Shown: positions 1 through 8,145, counted from the stretch's first letter. The stretch is 12,507 bases of DNA from Nitrospina sp. (GCA_004357435.1 SMVS01000118.1:1-12507), one strand, 5' to 3'. Notes: generated from the sequence alone by a model not told the origin. Made by a program: numbers and translations.

Positions 1-75
1 AAGTTGATCAAAAAACGGCAAAGCGCCGGGGATGATAAAATCTCCCGCTATTATATCTTGGGGAAACGACTTTAA
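1..75 (+). CDS. Possible 3' end of a gene entering from the left (partial)
   Basis: Frame 1 of the plus strand is open from the first base for 24 codons and stops at TAA 73-75. The translated tail ends in SRYYILGKRL, a composition (basic, with aromatic and aliphatic residues) that looks like a real protein C terminus. I do not recognise the family. It would be convergent with the HmuY-like gene on the minus strand, with about 90 bases between the two stops. A random 24-codon open frame is quite possible, so this is a weak call. Confidence 0.35.
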   Translation, partial: KLIKKRQSAGDDKISRYYILGKRL

Positions 76-165
76 CACAAATCGGGGACCGGGTTCATCC
101 TTTTAGTCTAGAGAGAGTGCGACATTGGGTTCTGCGGAGGAAAGCCTAAGAGGTGGCAGAGAGGG

Positions 166-948
166 TCACGGCGAAGCCTCTGTGCTTATCAGGGACACGG
201 TGCCTGCGTCGTCTTTCAAAAAACTTTTGGATCCAGAGTGTTGGTAGACGTAGCGCATCTGGATGCATCCGGAATTTTTGTCGGCGCAGTAAAAGCTCAG
301 GAACTGGGTTTTGCTGAACTTTCCGTCAGCCGTTCGAATCACATAAATATTTCTCCGGGCCGTTAGTTTATGTGTTAAATAATTGTATTTGTACCAATTC
401 TCCAATATTGGGTTTACGGTATCGGTGCGCGTGGACTTATCAAGAATGAACTTGCGGTCCGGGACCGATTCGACGGCATCGAAGTCCACCTCTCCCAGGT
501 CGATCAATCCAGCTTGCCCGAACTTATTGGAAGCGCCGCCGTTGGAGATGATCCTGCCGCGGCGAAAAGCGAGATCCCACTCCAGCGAAGAGGCATCCAT
601 GATCTTCACCTGCTTACCCCGGGAAAAATCAAAATAAGCCCAGTCCTCGTCGGAAGTGGCGTCTATCACCAGGCTCCGGGTGGCCAATAAATTACTGGTT
701 TGGGGAGCGGTTCTCAGATTTTTTTCATTCTGGGTGATTTCCCCTTTATCCGGTATGTTGACACTGGAGGCCGCCAGAAAGCTATTGACCTGCTGAAATT
801 TCAGCGGCACCCAGAAAATGCCGATGAGGAGAATGCTGACGCAAAGATTGAAGATGAACAGATTGCGCCACAGTTTTTTCTTTTTTATAATTTCCGGACT
901 CAGGGTATGAGGGTCACGGCCTGAAAACGAATCTAATGAATCACTCAT
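166..948 (-). CDS. HmuY-family protein with N-terminal membrane anchor
   Basis: 260 residues. A basic patch (IKKKK, about 21-25) precedes one hydrophobic segment (about 28-50), so the protein is probably anchored in the inner membrane with the rest in the periplasm. Residues about 92-245 match the HmuY family pattern: WAYFDF (103-108), WDLAFRR (124-130), a Gly/Asn-rich SNGGAS (135-140), a WYKYNY block (185-190), and KTQFLSFY (213-220) near the end. HmuY of Bacteroidetes is a heme-binding lipoprotein. Homologues elsewhere are mostly uncharacterised, and heme binding here is inference. Two cysteines (221, 228) could form a disulfide. The start ATG (948-946) overlaps the upstream gene's stop as ATGA and has no clear Shine-Dalgarno site of its own, which suggests translational coupling to the LpoB-like gene. 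Confidence 0.75.
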   Translation of the reverse strand: MSDSLDSFSGRDPHTLSPEIIKKKKLWRNLFIFNLCVSILLIGIFWVPLKFQQVNSFLAASSVNIPDKGEITQNEKNLRTAPQTSNLLATRSLVIDATSDEDWAYFDFSRGKQVKIMDASSLEWDLAFRRGRIISNGGASNKFGQAGLIDLGEVDFDAVESVPDRKFILDKSTRTDTVNPILENWYKYNYLTHKLTARRNIYVIRTADGKFSKTQFLSFYCADKNSGCIQMRYVYQHSGSKSFLKDDAGTVSLISTEASP

Positions 949-1865
949 GGTTGGGTCAAGGGAGTTGAAGGATTCTGCGGAGGAATAAAATCCTTTAAAA
1001 CCTTATTCACGGCATATTTGGAAAACTCTTTTTTGTTCATCCAGTAATATTTGCCGTCCAGGAGATTAGCCCATGAGGGCTTCTGCGAGCCGACAAAACG
1101 CACGCCCCACACGGCTTGCCCCGTTTCGGTGCTGATTAAATAGGCTCCGAACTCGACCCGGGCGGAAAGGCTTTCCTGTATTTTTCCATGGCGGTCTTTA
1201 TACTTGTTGGTGAACCGGGTGACCGCGCCGATCATCACGGCGTCAAATTTATCGCCGGAGTAGGGCAGGTCATAGACCGTTTCCTGGGATCCGGATTTGC
1301 TGCTGGGTGACGGAGATGCGCCGGAAGTGGACGGCGTCGTCTCCATCCTCATCCGGAAATCTACCAGCATGTGGGCCGGATCGGTCACCACATAGCCGCG
1401 CACCTTCTGCAACCCAATAAAGAATTGGCTGGCGATCAGTTCTCCGGCAAATTCGTCCCGGTCGATGCCTCGAATCTTGTTTTCGAATCCCACCACCCCG
1501 ATGCGCTGAATTTTTCTGAACGCCTGCGGATCAAATATCCGGCTCTGCACCTGATTGACCGGAGGAGTATTCAATAACTCCCTGTAGTATAGTGGGATTC
1601 TCTGGTCTTCGCTGAATTTCCCCAGATAATTCGGGAATGGATGAGGCTCGTTAATGCCATCGGTGACGCCCGGGTTCAGCGAGGGATACTGGCCGTCCGG
1701 TACTCCCGCCCGCGGGTGCAGAGCAAAGGCTTTCGGTTCTGACTGCGGCAATGGAAAGGCGTCGTCCACCGGGAAAGCTGAAACGGAACCCACAGAGAGC
1801 CCCATGCCGACCCCTATAATAATGTATAATAGCTTAAATTTGTGCATGAACTGAGAATCGGTCAT
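945..1865 (-). CDS. Exported CsgG/LpoB-like envelope protein
   Basis: 306 residues from the ATG at 1865-1863. The frame is open to 1949, but I prefer this start because GGCGGTGG lies just upstream and the product then begins with a signal peptide (basic MHKFK at 7-11, hydrophobic to about 28, cleavage after VSA-30). A Pro-rich linker follows (about 31-100). Then comes RIGVVGFENK (121-130), FDAVMIGAVTRF (207-218), and an ARVEFGAYLISTETGQAVW stretch (235-253) followed by QKP (261-263). This 'variable protein, lipid-tethered or exported, that presents DAV(M/L)IGxVTRF and a TG-AVW strand' pattern is typical of the CsgG/LpoB-related fold often found in envelope lipoproteins. There is no lipobox cysteine. 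A low-complexity Ser/Pro/Gly insert sits at about 177-193. It is probably co-transcribed with the HmuY-like gene. The function is not known. Confidence 0.6.
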   Translation of the reverse strand: MTDSQFMHKFKLLYIIIGVGMGLSVGSVSAFPVDDAFPLPQSEPKAFALHPRAGVPDGQYPSLNPGVTDGINEPHPFPNYLGKFSEDQRIPLYYRELLNTPPVNQVQSRIFDPQAFRKIQRIGVVGFENKIRGIDRDEFAGELIASQFFIGLQKVRGYVVTDPAHMLVDFRMRMETTPSTSGASPSPSSKSGSQETVYDLPYSGDKFDAVMIGAVTRFTNKYKDRHGKIQESLSARVEFGAYLISTETGQAVWGVRFVGSQKPSWANLLDGKYYWMNKKEFSKYAVNKVLKDFIPPQNPSTPLTQP

Positions 1866-1974
1866 CACGCCACCGCCAGAATCCAATGAGCCTTTATTAA
1901 ATGAGATGTATGCCTTTTTTAAATATATCACATGGAAAACCGAAAACAACCGTTATTCATTGCGACTGGCAGGG

Positions 1975-2018
1975 CCTGCAAGCGCTCTCTTCGCTCAGCG
2001 TTCGGTCGCCCTTGCAGG
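1975..2018. repeat. Inverted repeat with 8-bp arms and a 28-base loop in the divergent spacer
   Basis: CCTGCAAG at 1975-1982 is perfectly complementary to CTTGCAGG at 2011-2018. It lies between the divergent LpoB-like and FeS oxidoreductase genes, about 60 bases before the ATG at 2078. The enclosed 28 bases are GC-rich and rich in CGCT/GCG. No T-run follows on either strand, so it is not an obvious terminator. It could be a dispersed palindromic element or a leader structure for the downstream gene. I saw no second copy in the window. Confidence 0.55.
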
Positions 2019-2077
2019 TCGTTCATTCAAACCTGTAACTTTCTGAAACCTCTCTATTTGAACCTCCCACTCAAGCT

Positions 2078-4090
2078 ATGATCTCGCCCAATCAGGTTCC
2101 GTCAGGCGCGCTACTGGGAAGCGCGTGGATTTTGTCGGGTTTGACCCTGCTTTCTGTGGGGGTGTTTCTAGTGGCGGTTTGGCCCAAATGGCGGGTCCTG
2201 CAACAGGCGCCCCGGGAAAACCGGTTCGACAGGCCGCTCCAGCGTCTGAAAAACACCCTCCAGATCGCGTTTCTGCAAACCAAAATGTTCAAGGAAAATT
2301 CGGCTGGTTGGATGCATGCCTTCATTTTCTGGGGATTTCTGGTCCTGCTGTTCCGCGCCGCTGAGTTTTTCTTCATCGGGTTCTTCCCCACCGTGGAAAT
2401 CCGCTTTCCGGGATCGGTGTCCGTTGCCAATGTCTACAGCCTGATCAAGGATGGGTTCGTGGTCCTGGTCATCCTGGCTTGTCTCTACGCCCTGTACCGC
2501 CGGTTGATGACCCAACCGAAAAGGCTCAACCTTTCCGGCGAAGGCATTTTAATTCTGGTTTTGATTCTACTGATCATGGCGTCCGATATTTTTTTCGAGG
2601 GCGCCGAAGCTTCCCGCTTTCCCAAAACCGCGTCCGGTTGGGGTCCGCTGGGATGGGGCCTGGCTGCTATCGGGATGAACCGGCTCGACGCCGCACTCTT
2701 GCTGGCGTTGCATGAGGGGAGTTATTGGGTCCATGTGGTCGCCATCCTGTTCTTCATCGACATTTTACCGCGCAGTAAACATTTCCACATCATCACCTCG
2801 ATTCCCAACGTGTACTTTTCCAACGTGACGGGCCGCGTCAGCCAGCCGCATCGATTGGATTTTGAAGAGGAGGGCCGCGAAACTTTCGGCGTCACCCGCA
2901 TCGCGGAATTTTCATGGAAGAAAATGCTCGACCTGCACACCTGTACGGAATGCGGCCGGTGCGATGTGTTCTGCCCGGCGCTCAACAGCGGCAAACCGCT
3001 TTCGCCCAAACAATTCACCATCGACTTGCGCGATCACCTGAACCAGGAATCGCCGCGCCTGTTGTCCAGCGATGCGCAGGCGGGTGCGGACGACGCGGGC
3101 ACGCTGATGGGAGACATCATTGATGATGAAACGGTGTGGTCGTGCACCACCTGCGGCGCCTGTGAAGAGGAGTGCCCGGTCATGATCGAATTCGTCAACA
3201 AGATGATCGATCTGCGTCAGGGATTGGTGATGATGGAAGGCCGCTACCCGAAGGAGCTCACCGCCGCTTTCAAATCTCTGGAAACTCACAGCAACCCCTG
3301 GGGGTTTCCCAGTGACCAGCGCGCCAGTTGGGCTGAGAAACTGGATGTAAAACAATGGGACAAGCATCATCCCACCGAGTACCTTTATTTTGTCGGGTGC
3401 AATGGCGCGTTCGATACCCGTGGCAAGCAGGTCGTGGAGTCGGTGGTCAAAGCCCTGCAAACCGCCGGCGTGGATTTCTCCATCCTCGGCAACCGCGAAG
3501 GCTGTACCGGCGACCCGGCGCGGCGGCTGGGCAACGAATACCTGTTCGATATGCTGGCGGTTAAAAACGCCGCGACCTTTAAAGATGAGGGAATATTGAA
3601 AATCGTCACGCACTGCCCGCATTGTTTCAATTCGCTCAAAAACGAGTACCCGGAGTTCGGCGCGCGTCTGGAAGTGATCCATCATTCGGAGTTGCTGGCA
3701 CGTCTGATCCGCGAGCAAAAAATTGCCGTGGGTGAAAAATCCAATGAGACCGTGGTCTATCACGATTCCTGCTATATGGGGCGGCACAATAAACAGTACG
3801 AAGCGCCGCGCGATATTATACAAGAGACGGTGGCGGCGGAGTCGATCCGCGAAGTGGACACCAGCAGGGAGCGCGGCACCTGTTGCGGCGCGGGCGGGGC
3901 GCGGTTTCTACTGGAGGAAACCACTGGCAGTCGCATGAGCCACAACCGCGTCGACGAACTCATGCAGACCAACCCCGACATCATCGCCGTGTCCTGTCCG
4001 TTTTGCGTACTCATGCTGGAAGACGCGCTCAAGGCCAAAAACCTCGCTGGCAAGGTGAAAGTGAAAGACATCTCGGAATTGATTTCGTGA
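2078..4090 (+). CDS. Membrane FeS/heme oxidoreductase, EMO/EtfD-like (ETF:menaquinone oxidoreductase type)
   Basis: 670 residues. The N-terminal part is a NarI-like membrane domain with about five helices (roughly 11-36, 75-103, 120-140, 154-173, 205-230). Its histidines, including H80, H212 and H219, are candidates for heme b ligands. Two ferredoxin-type 4Fe4S motifs follow: C289, C292, C295, C299 and C356, C359, C362, C366. The C-terminal part has two CCG (HdrD-like) domains. In the first, C441 and CPHC (513-516) are present but the middle pair is GC (475-476) rather than CC. The second is complete: C565, CCG 602-604, CPFC 640-643. This architecture is known from EtfAB:menaquinone oxidoreductases (Geobacter EMO, mycobacterial EtfD), which pass electrons from ETF to quinone. 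No etfAB is in the window. No clear Shine-Dalgarno site is seen before ATG 2078. A generic HdrD-like role remains possible. Confidence 0.85.
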   Translation: MISPNQVPSGALLGSAWILSGLTLLSVGVFLVAVWPKWRVLQQAPRENRFDRPLQRLKNTLQIAFLQTKMFKENSAGWMHAFIFWGFLVLLFRAAEFFFIGFFPTVEIRFPGSVSVANVYSLIKDGFVVLVILACLYALYRRLMTQPKRLNLSGEGILILVLILLIMASDIFFEGAEASRFPKTASGWGPLGWGLAAIGMNRLDAALLLALHEGSYWVHVVAILFFIDILPRSKHFHIITSIPNVYFSNVTGRVSQPHRLDFEEEGRETFGVTRIAEFSWKKMLDLHTCTECGRCDVFCPALNSGKPLSPKQFTIDLRDHLNQESPRLLSSDAQAGADDAGTLMGDIIDDETVWSCTTCGACEEECPVMIEFVNKMIDLRQGLVMMEGRYPKELTAAFKSLETHSNPWGFPSDQRASWAEKLDVKQWDKHHPTEYLYFVGCNGAFDTRGKQVVESVVKALQTAGVDFSILGNREGCTGDPARRLGNEYLFDMLAVKNAATFKDEGILKIVTHCPHCFNSLKNEYPEFGARLEVIHHSELLARLIREQKIAVGEKSNETVVYHDSCYMGRHNKQYEAPRDIIQETVAAESIREVDTSRERGTCCGAGGARFLLEETTGSRMSHNRVDELMQTNPDIIAVSCPFCVLMLEDALKAKNLAGKVKVKDISELIS

Positions 4091-4124
4091 GGACCCCATA
4101 AAGATTCCATTTAGGGGAATACTT

Positions 4125-5765
4125 ATGAAACATTCCTTGGTATTTTCTTCAACTCAAATTTCATTGCTTCTCATCCTGATCAATTTAATCGTGTTCGGGA
4201 GGGTGGTCGGGTTTGAGTTTGTCAATATCGATGACTCCGTTTACGTTTTCAACATTCACATTCAAAAGGGTTTGACACTGGAGGGGTTGCGATTGGCTTT
4301 TTCGGTGGATCAGAATTTTTCTGGGTCCTTGAACTGGATTTCGCACATGGTGGATATTGAGCTGTTCGGTTTCAATCCGGCCGGCCATCATCTATCCAGC
4401 CTTTTGCTTCATATTATCAACACCCTGTTGTTTTTTATGTTGATGGCCCGTTGGACGGAGAACCGATGGGCCAGCGTCCTGGCGGCGGTTTTATTTGCCA
4501 TTCATCCGCTCAGAGTGGAGTCGGTAGCCTGGATTGCTGACCGCAAGGATCTCCTCTGCATGTTTTTCACGCTGATCACCTTGGAGGCTTATCGCCGCTA
4601 TGCGCGAACTCCCAACCGCCGCAACTATTTGGTTGTCAGCGCATTTTTTATCCTGGCGTTGTTGTCGAAACCAGTGATCGTCACTTTGCCCCTCGTATTA
4701 TTGCTCTTGGATTATTGGCCGCACCAACGTTTGGGAAAGGGAAATTTCGACATATTCTTCTGGATGAAAAACGCCGGGCCGATGGTTCTGGAAAAACTGC
4801 CGCTATTGATGCTCTCTGGAATATTTTCCTGGTGGGCCTATCAAGCACAGGCCCTGCACAAGGTCATGGTTTCGACTGAAGGTCTGCCTTGGGCCGTTCG
4901 CTTGGCCAATGTGCCTGTAAACTATCTGCGGTATTTGGCAAAAACTTTTTGGCCGGCCGATCTCACGGTGTTTTATCCGCTCAACTGGCAGATGGTTCCG
5001 CTGTGGCAAACAGTGGGGTCGATTATGATATTAATAGGGATCACGGTTTGGGTTTTAAAAATCTGCCGCAAGTTTCCATATCTTTTGGTGGGGTGGTTCT
5101 GGTTTCTCATCACTTTGGTCCCGGTCATTGGGGTGGTCAAGGCCGGATTTCACGAGATAGCGGATCGTTACACCTACCTCCCTCTCATCGGCCTGATTCT
5201 CATGGTTTCTTTGGGATGGTCCCAACTCGTTGCCGGATTTCCCAAGCGGTCATCTTACATCCGGTCCGCCACTGGTGGTGTCCTCTTGATTTTGGCGACG
5301 GTGACCTGGTTTCAAGTCTCGGTATGGAAAAATAGCATCACCCTGTTTCGGCACGTCGTGGAGCACACGGAGAACAATGCTCTCGCGCACAATAATCTAG
5401 GCCATGGCCTGATGATCTGGGGAGAGCTTGAGGAGGGCATCCCTCATTTTCGGCAAGCTCTTAAAATTTTTCCCGGCTACACCCTGGCGTGGCTGAATAT
5501 TGGGACCGCACACAAAAGATTGAACCAGATTCCGCAAGCCATCGAGGCCTATAAAAAAGTCCTGGAACTGGAGCCCGATCACGTGGTCGTGCATTTTGAA
5601 CTGGGAAAACTTTATCATCGAATGGGCGACGGCAAAAACGCCATCGGTCACACTCGAACCGCCGAGGTTTTGTTGATAAAAAACTATGGTCCGAAGTTCC
5701 TGAAAACCATCGAAGCCAGGGAGAACCTCAAAAAATATTATGATCTTTATTCCCTGGAGAAATGA
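4125..5765 (+). CDS. GT-C/TMTC-like polytopic membrane protein with C-terminal TPR repeats
   Basis: 546 residues. The first 400 hold about ten hydrophobic segments. An acidic pair, D36-D37, sits in the loop after the first helix, where GT-C glycosyltransferases carry their catalytic acid. A conserved block HPLRVESVAWIADRKDLL (127-144) and KPVIVTLPLVLLLLDYWP (182-199) are typical of the bacterial relatives of TMTC proteins. The tail has three tetratricopeptide repeats at about 419-452, 453-486 and 487-520. Members are presumed to transfer sugars from a lipid carrier to proteins or glycans; the substrate here is unknown. AGGGGA lies about eight bases before ATG 4125. The gene follows the FeS oxidoreductase by 34 bases without a terminator, so the two may share a transcript, though no functional link is evident. 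Confidence 0.8.
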   Translation: MKHSLVFSSTQISLLLILINLIVFGRVVGFEFVNIDDSVYVFNIHIQKGLTLEGLRLAFSVDQNFSGSLNWISHMVDIELFGFNPAGHHLSSLLLHIINTLLFFMLMARWTENRWASVLAAVLFAIHPLRVESVAWIADRKDLLCMFFTLITLEAYRRYARTPNRRNYLVVSAFFILALLSKPVIVTLPLVLLLLDYWPHQRLGKGNFDIFFWMKNAGPMVLEKLPLLMLSGIFSWWAYQAQALHKVMVSTEGLPWAVRLANVPVNYLRYLAKTFWPADLTVFYPLNWQMVPLWQTVGSIMILIGITVWVLKICRKFPYLLVGWFWFLITLVPVIGVVKAGFHEIADRYTYLPLIGLILMVSLGWSQLVAGFPKRSSYIRSATGGVLLILATVTWFQVSVWKNSITLFRHVVEHTENNALAHNNLGHGLMIWGELEEGIPHFRQALKIFPGYTLAWLNIGTAHKRLNQIPQAIEAYKKVLELEPDHVVVHFELGKLYHRMGDGKNAIGHTRTAEVLLIKNYGPKFLKTIEARENLKKYYDLYSLEK

Positions 5766-5850
5766 TGAGGAAGCATACGGAGAAAAATTTTCCCCGGACG
5801 CAGTCCTTTGTTAACATGCCTGCGCCGATGAGCGCGGGAAGGAATGGCGG

Positions 5851-6099
5851 ATGCCGAAATTCCGAGTGAGCCGGGCGAGCCTGGTGGACGACTCAACGCA
5901 AGCGCCCTGCGCTGAGGCGGTCCCCGAAAAAACGCTGGAAAAGGATCTCCACGGTGCGGAGTTGCAAGTCCCGGTCTGGGTGATCGAAGTCAACACGCTG
6001 GACGAGCTGATCACCTTCCGCGACAAGTACGGCGAACTGAGTCTGGACTGTGACCCGTCGTTCCCGGACATCCCGGACTCCCTAGAAATTTGCGATTAA
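5851..6099 (+). CDS. Small uncharacterised protein, 82 residues
   Basis: I do not recognise a named family. The first ~35 residues are polar and variable. The second half is regular: LQVPVWVIEVNTLDELITF (38-56) then DKYGEL (58-63), and the chain ends in SLEICD. That reads as a short beta-alpha-beta unit (a strand, a helix beginning at TLDEL, another strand) and is conserved-looking in style. AAGGA sits about eight bases before ATG 5851, a good ribosome binding site. No signal peptide or membrane segment is seen, so it is probably cytosolic. A comparable open frame on the opposite strand (6071-5811) has low-complexity Ser-rich content and I regard it as the shadow. Confidence 0.6.
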   Translation: MPKFRVSRASLVDDSTQAPCAEAVPEKTLEKDLHGAELQVPVWVIEVNTLDELITFRDKYGELSLDCDPSFPDIPDSLEICD

Positions 6100-6113
6100 C
6101 TCCCTCGCGGGAG
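6100..6113 (+). terminator. Small hairpin directly after the 82-residue gene
   Basis: CTCCC (6100-6104) and GGGAG (6109-6113) pair around a TCGC loop, starting one base after the TAA at 6097-6099. There is no T-run after it, so rho-independent termination is doubtful. It may only protect the 3' end of the message. Confidence 0.3.
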
Positions 6114-6190
6114 GGGCAAATGGCCGGGCAACGGATAATGGGTCAAACTCTGCGGGCGTTCAACAATTATTGAGTATAAATAACTAAATA

Positions 6191-7894
6191 ATGACCGAAA
6201 ATAAAAAAAGTGAAAAAGGTTCTGCGGAGGCGGTGACCGCGCCGTCGCATTTCATCCGCAAGATCATCGCCGAGGATAACCGGACGGGCAAGTTCGGCAA
6301 CAAGGTGCACACGCGCTTCCCGCCGGAGCCGAACGGGTTTCTCCACATCGGCCACGCCAAGTCGATCTGCCTCAACTTCGGCATTGCCCAGGAGTTCGGC
6401 GGCGTCTGCAACCTACGCTTCGACGACACCAACCCGGCTAAAGAGGAACAACAATATATCGACGCCATCCGCGAGGATGTGCGCTGGCTGGGATTCGACT
6501 GGCAGGACCGTGAATTTTTTTCCTCCGACTATTTTGAAAAACTTTACGACTGGGCGGTGCAACTGATTAAAGACGGCAAGGCCTACGTCGACGACCAGAG
6601 CGCTGATGAAATCCGCGAGAACCGCGGCACGCTCGGCGAACCGGGCAAGAACAGTCCGCACCGCAACCGCTCGGTAGCAGAAAATCTGGGTTTGTTTGCG
6701 CGCATGAAGCAGGGCGAGTTCGCCGACGGCGCGCGCGTCCTGCGGGCCAAAATCGACATGGCGGCGGGCAACCTCAACCTGCGCGACCCGGTGCTGTACC
6801 GCATCCTCAAAGCCGCGCACCCGCGCACCGGTGACACGTGGTGCATTTATCCCATGTACGACTGGGCGCACGGCCAGAGCGATGCCATCGAAGGCATCAC
6901 GCACTCGCTTTGTACGCTGGAGTTCGAGGACCACCGCCCGCTCTACGACTGGTGCCTCGATGCGCTCGGCGTCTATCACCCGCAACAGAGCGAGTTCGCG
7001 CGGCTCAACCTGACCTACACGATATTGTCGAAACGCAAACTCCTGCAGTTGGTGAACGAAAAACGGGTGAGCGGCTGGAACGATCCCAGGATGCCGACGA
7101 TCTCCGGCTACCGGCGGCGCGGTTACACAGCGCAGTCGATCCGCGAGTTCTGCGAGCGCATCGGCGTCGCTAAAGCCAACAGCACGGTGGACCTCAGCCT
7201 GCTGGAATTCTGCATCCGCGAAGAGTTGAACCGCACCGCGCCGCGCGTCATGGCTGTGCTCAAACCCCTCAAAGTGGTGCTCACCAATTATCCGGAGAAT
7301 CAGGTCGAGGAGTTGAAAGCTGAAAACAATCCGGAGGACCCGGATGCGGGTCACCGCAAACTACCTTTTTCGCGTGAGCTTTATATTGAGCAGGACGATT
7401 TCAGAGAGGACGCGCCAAAAAAGTTTTTCCGTCTCGCGCCGGGCAAAGAGGTGCGCCTGAAACACGCGTACATCATCAAGTGCGAAGAGATGGTGAAAAA
7501 CGACCAGGGCGAAGTGGTGGCACTGCACTGCACCTACGACGACCAAAGCAAAAGCGGGCAGGCCAACGCCGGGCGCAAGATCAAGGGCACCCTGCATTGG
7601 GTCTCGGCGGCGCACGCCGTCACCGCTGAGGTGCGGCTGTACGATCATTTGTTCAGCGAAATGGAACCGGACAAGATCGAGATTCCCGCCAGCCTCAACC
7701 CCGACTCGTTGACCGTGCTGACCGATTGCAAACTCGAGCCGGGTTTGAAGAACGCCAAGGCGAGCGAGCGCTTTCAGTTTTTGCGGCTGGGTTATTTCAA
7801 CGTCGACGCTAAAGATTCGCGACCCGGCGCGCCGGTGTTCAACCGCACCACCACCCTGCGCGACACCTGGGCCAAAATTCAGAAGAAGGGCTAA
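6191..7894 (+). CDS. glnS: Glutaminyl-tRNA synthetase
   Basis: 567 residues, close to the 554 of Escherichia coli GlnRS. It joins glutamine to tRNA-Gln in the cytosol using ATP. The class I signature HIGH is at 52-55 within RFPPEPNGFLHIGHAKS, and the second signature reads ILSKR (278-282). Conserved GlnRS blocks include NLRFDDTNP (74-82), YPMYDWAHGQSDAIEGITHSLCT (220-242, with the family's D-W-A-H core) and LRDPVLYRI (197-205). The C-terminal beta-barrel anticodon-binding domain is complete to the end. The start is fixed by an in-frame TAA at 6185-6187. There is no strong Shine-Dalgarno site and the upstream 30 bases are AT-rich. Its presence implies direct charging of tRNA-Gln, and therefore that the GluRS encoded nearby should be the discriminating kind. 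Confidence 0.97.
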   Translation: MTENKKSEKGSAEAVTAPSHFIRKIIAEDNRTGKFGNKVHTRFPPEPNGFLHIGHAKSICLNFGIAQEFGGVCNLRFDDTNPAKEEQQYIDAIREDVRWLGFDWQDREFFSSDYFEKLYDWAVQLIKDGKAYVDDQSADEIRENRGTLGEPGKNSPHRNRSVAENLGLFARMKQGEFADGARVLRAKIDMAAGNLNLRDPVLYRILKAAHPRTGDTWCIYPMYDWAHGQSDAIEGITHSLCTLEFEDHRPLYDWCLDALGVYHPQQSEFARLNLTYTILSKRKLLQLVNEKRVSGWNDPRMPTISGYRRRGYTAQSIREFCERIGVAKANSTVDLSLLEFCIREELNRTAPRVMAVLKPLKVVLTNYPENQVEELKAENNPEDPDAGHRKLPFSRELYIEQDDFREDAPKKFFRLAPGKEVRLKHAYIIKCEEMVKNDQGEVVALHCTYDDQSKSGQANAGRKIKGTLHWVSAAHAVTAEVRLYDHLFSEMEPDKIEIPASLNPDSLTVLTDCKLEPGLKNAKASERFQFLRLGYFNVDAKDSRPGAPVFNRTTTLRDTWAKIQKKG

Positions 7895-7905
7895 CCAGGG
7901 CCGGC

Positions 7906-7970
7906 CGCTCCGCGCGGGGCGAATATTGGCACCGGCGACTCGCCGGTTCCTCCCCTTGGTAAGGGGAGGA
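7906..7970. repeat. Chain of three hairpins after glnS (dispersed-repeat-like)
   Basis: Three stem-loops follow in a row. CGCTCC (7906-7911) pairs with GGGGCG (7916-7921) with one G-T pair. ACCGGCG (7931-7937) pairs with CGCCGGT (7941-7947). TCCTCCCCTT (7948-7957) pairs with AAGGGGAGGA (7961-7970), a perfect 10-bp stem with a three-base loop. A TGGGAGGGGTT tail ends at 7981. This is the look of the dispersed palindromic elements common between genes in many genomes. It lies between convergent genes (glnS and the four-cysteine protein) and could also act in 3' end formation, although no T-run follows directly. Confidence 0.65.
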
Positions 7971-7995
7971 TGGGAGGGGTTAATGTCAATCATCC

Positions 7996-8145
7996 CTAGT
8001 TTTCTGGTTTAGGCGGTTCTTCCTTTTCTTCGGTTTTGGCGGAGTCTTCTTTTTTCTGGTCGCCGATAACGGTTGTGAGCGGACAGAATTTGAACATCGG
8101 ACATTTTTCACAGCCGACCGCCAGGGCGATAGGACACAAGGTCAT
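7996..8145 (-). CDS. Small four-cysteine protein, 49 residues
   Basis: The chain has cysteines at 4, 12, 15 and 21 (C-x7-C-x2-C-x5-C), each of C4, C15 and C21 followed by or near a proline (CP). A TVIGD segment (25-29) comes next, and then a charged Lys/Glu tail to residue 49. The start ATG (8145-8143) has a near-perfect Shine-Dalgarno site, AAGGAGGTGA, about six bases upstream. A longer in-frame start at 8187 lies inside a hairpin loop and is less likely. Four cysteines in 18 residues suggest a metal or FeS site; that is inference. I recall similar short 'CP-ALAVGC-KCP' proteins as uncharacterised conserved proteins but cannot confirm it here. No signal peptide is seen. Confidence 0.7.
   Translation of the reverse strand: MTLCPIALAVGCEKCPMFKFCPLTTVIGDQKKEDSAKTEEKEEPPKPEN

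Noticed and set aside
2912..3823. 303-codon open frame on the minus strand
   Set aside because: It lies wholly inside the EMO/EtfD-like gene, whose cysteine motifs leave no doubt about the coding strand. High GC at third positions opens such shadows.
6150..6190. Promoter for glnS with TATAAA at 6175-6180
   Set aside because: No -35 match lies at a suitable distance, and the position is only 10 bases before the ATG.
128..6231. TTCTGCGGAGG occurs three times on the plus strand (near 130, 972 and 6220)
   Set aside because: One copy is in a spacer and two are inside genes on opposite strands in ordinary codons. There is no shared position or structure, so coincidence is the simplest reading.
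6413..7354. 313-codon open frame on the minus strand
   Set aside because: Antisense to glnS, which is unambiguous. The translation shows only the Val/Arg/Ala-rich composition of a shadow.
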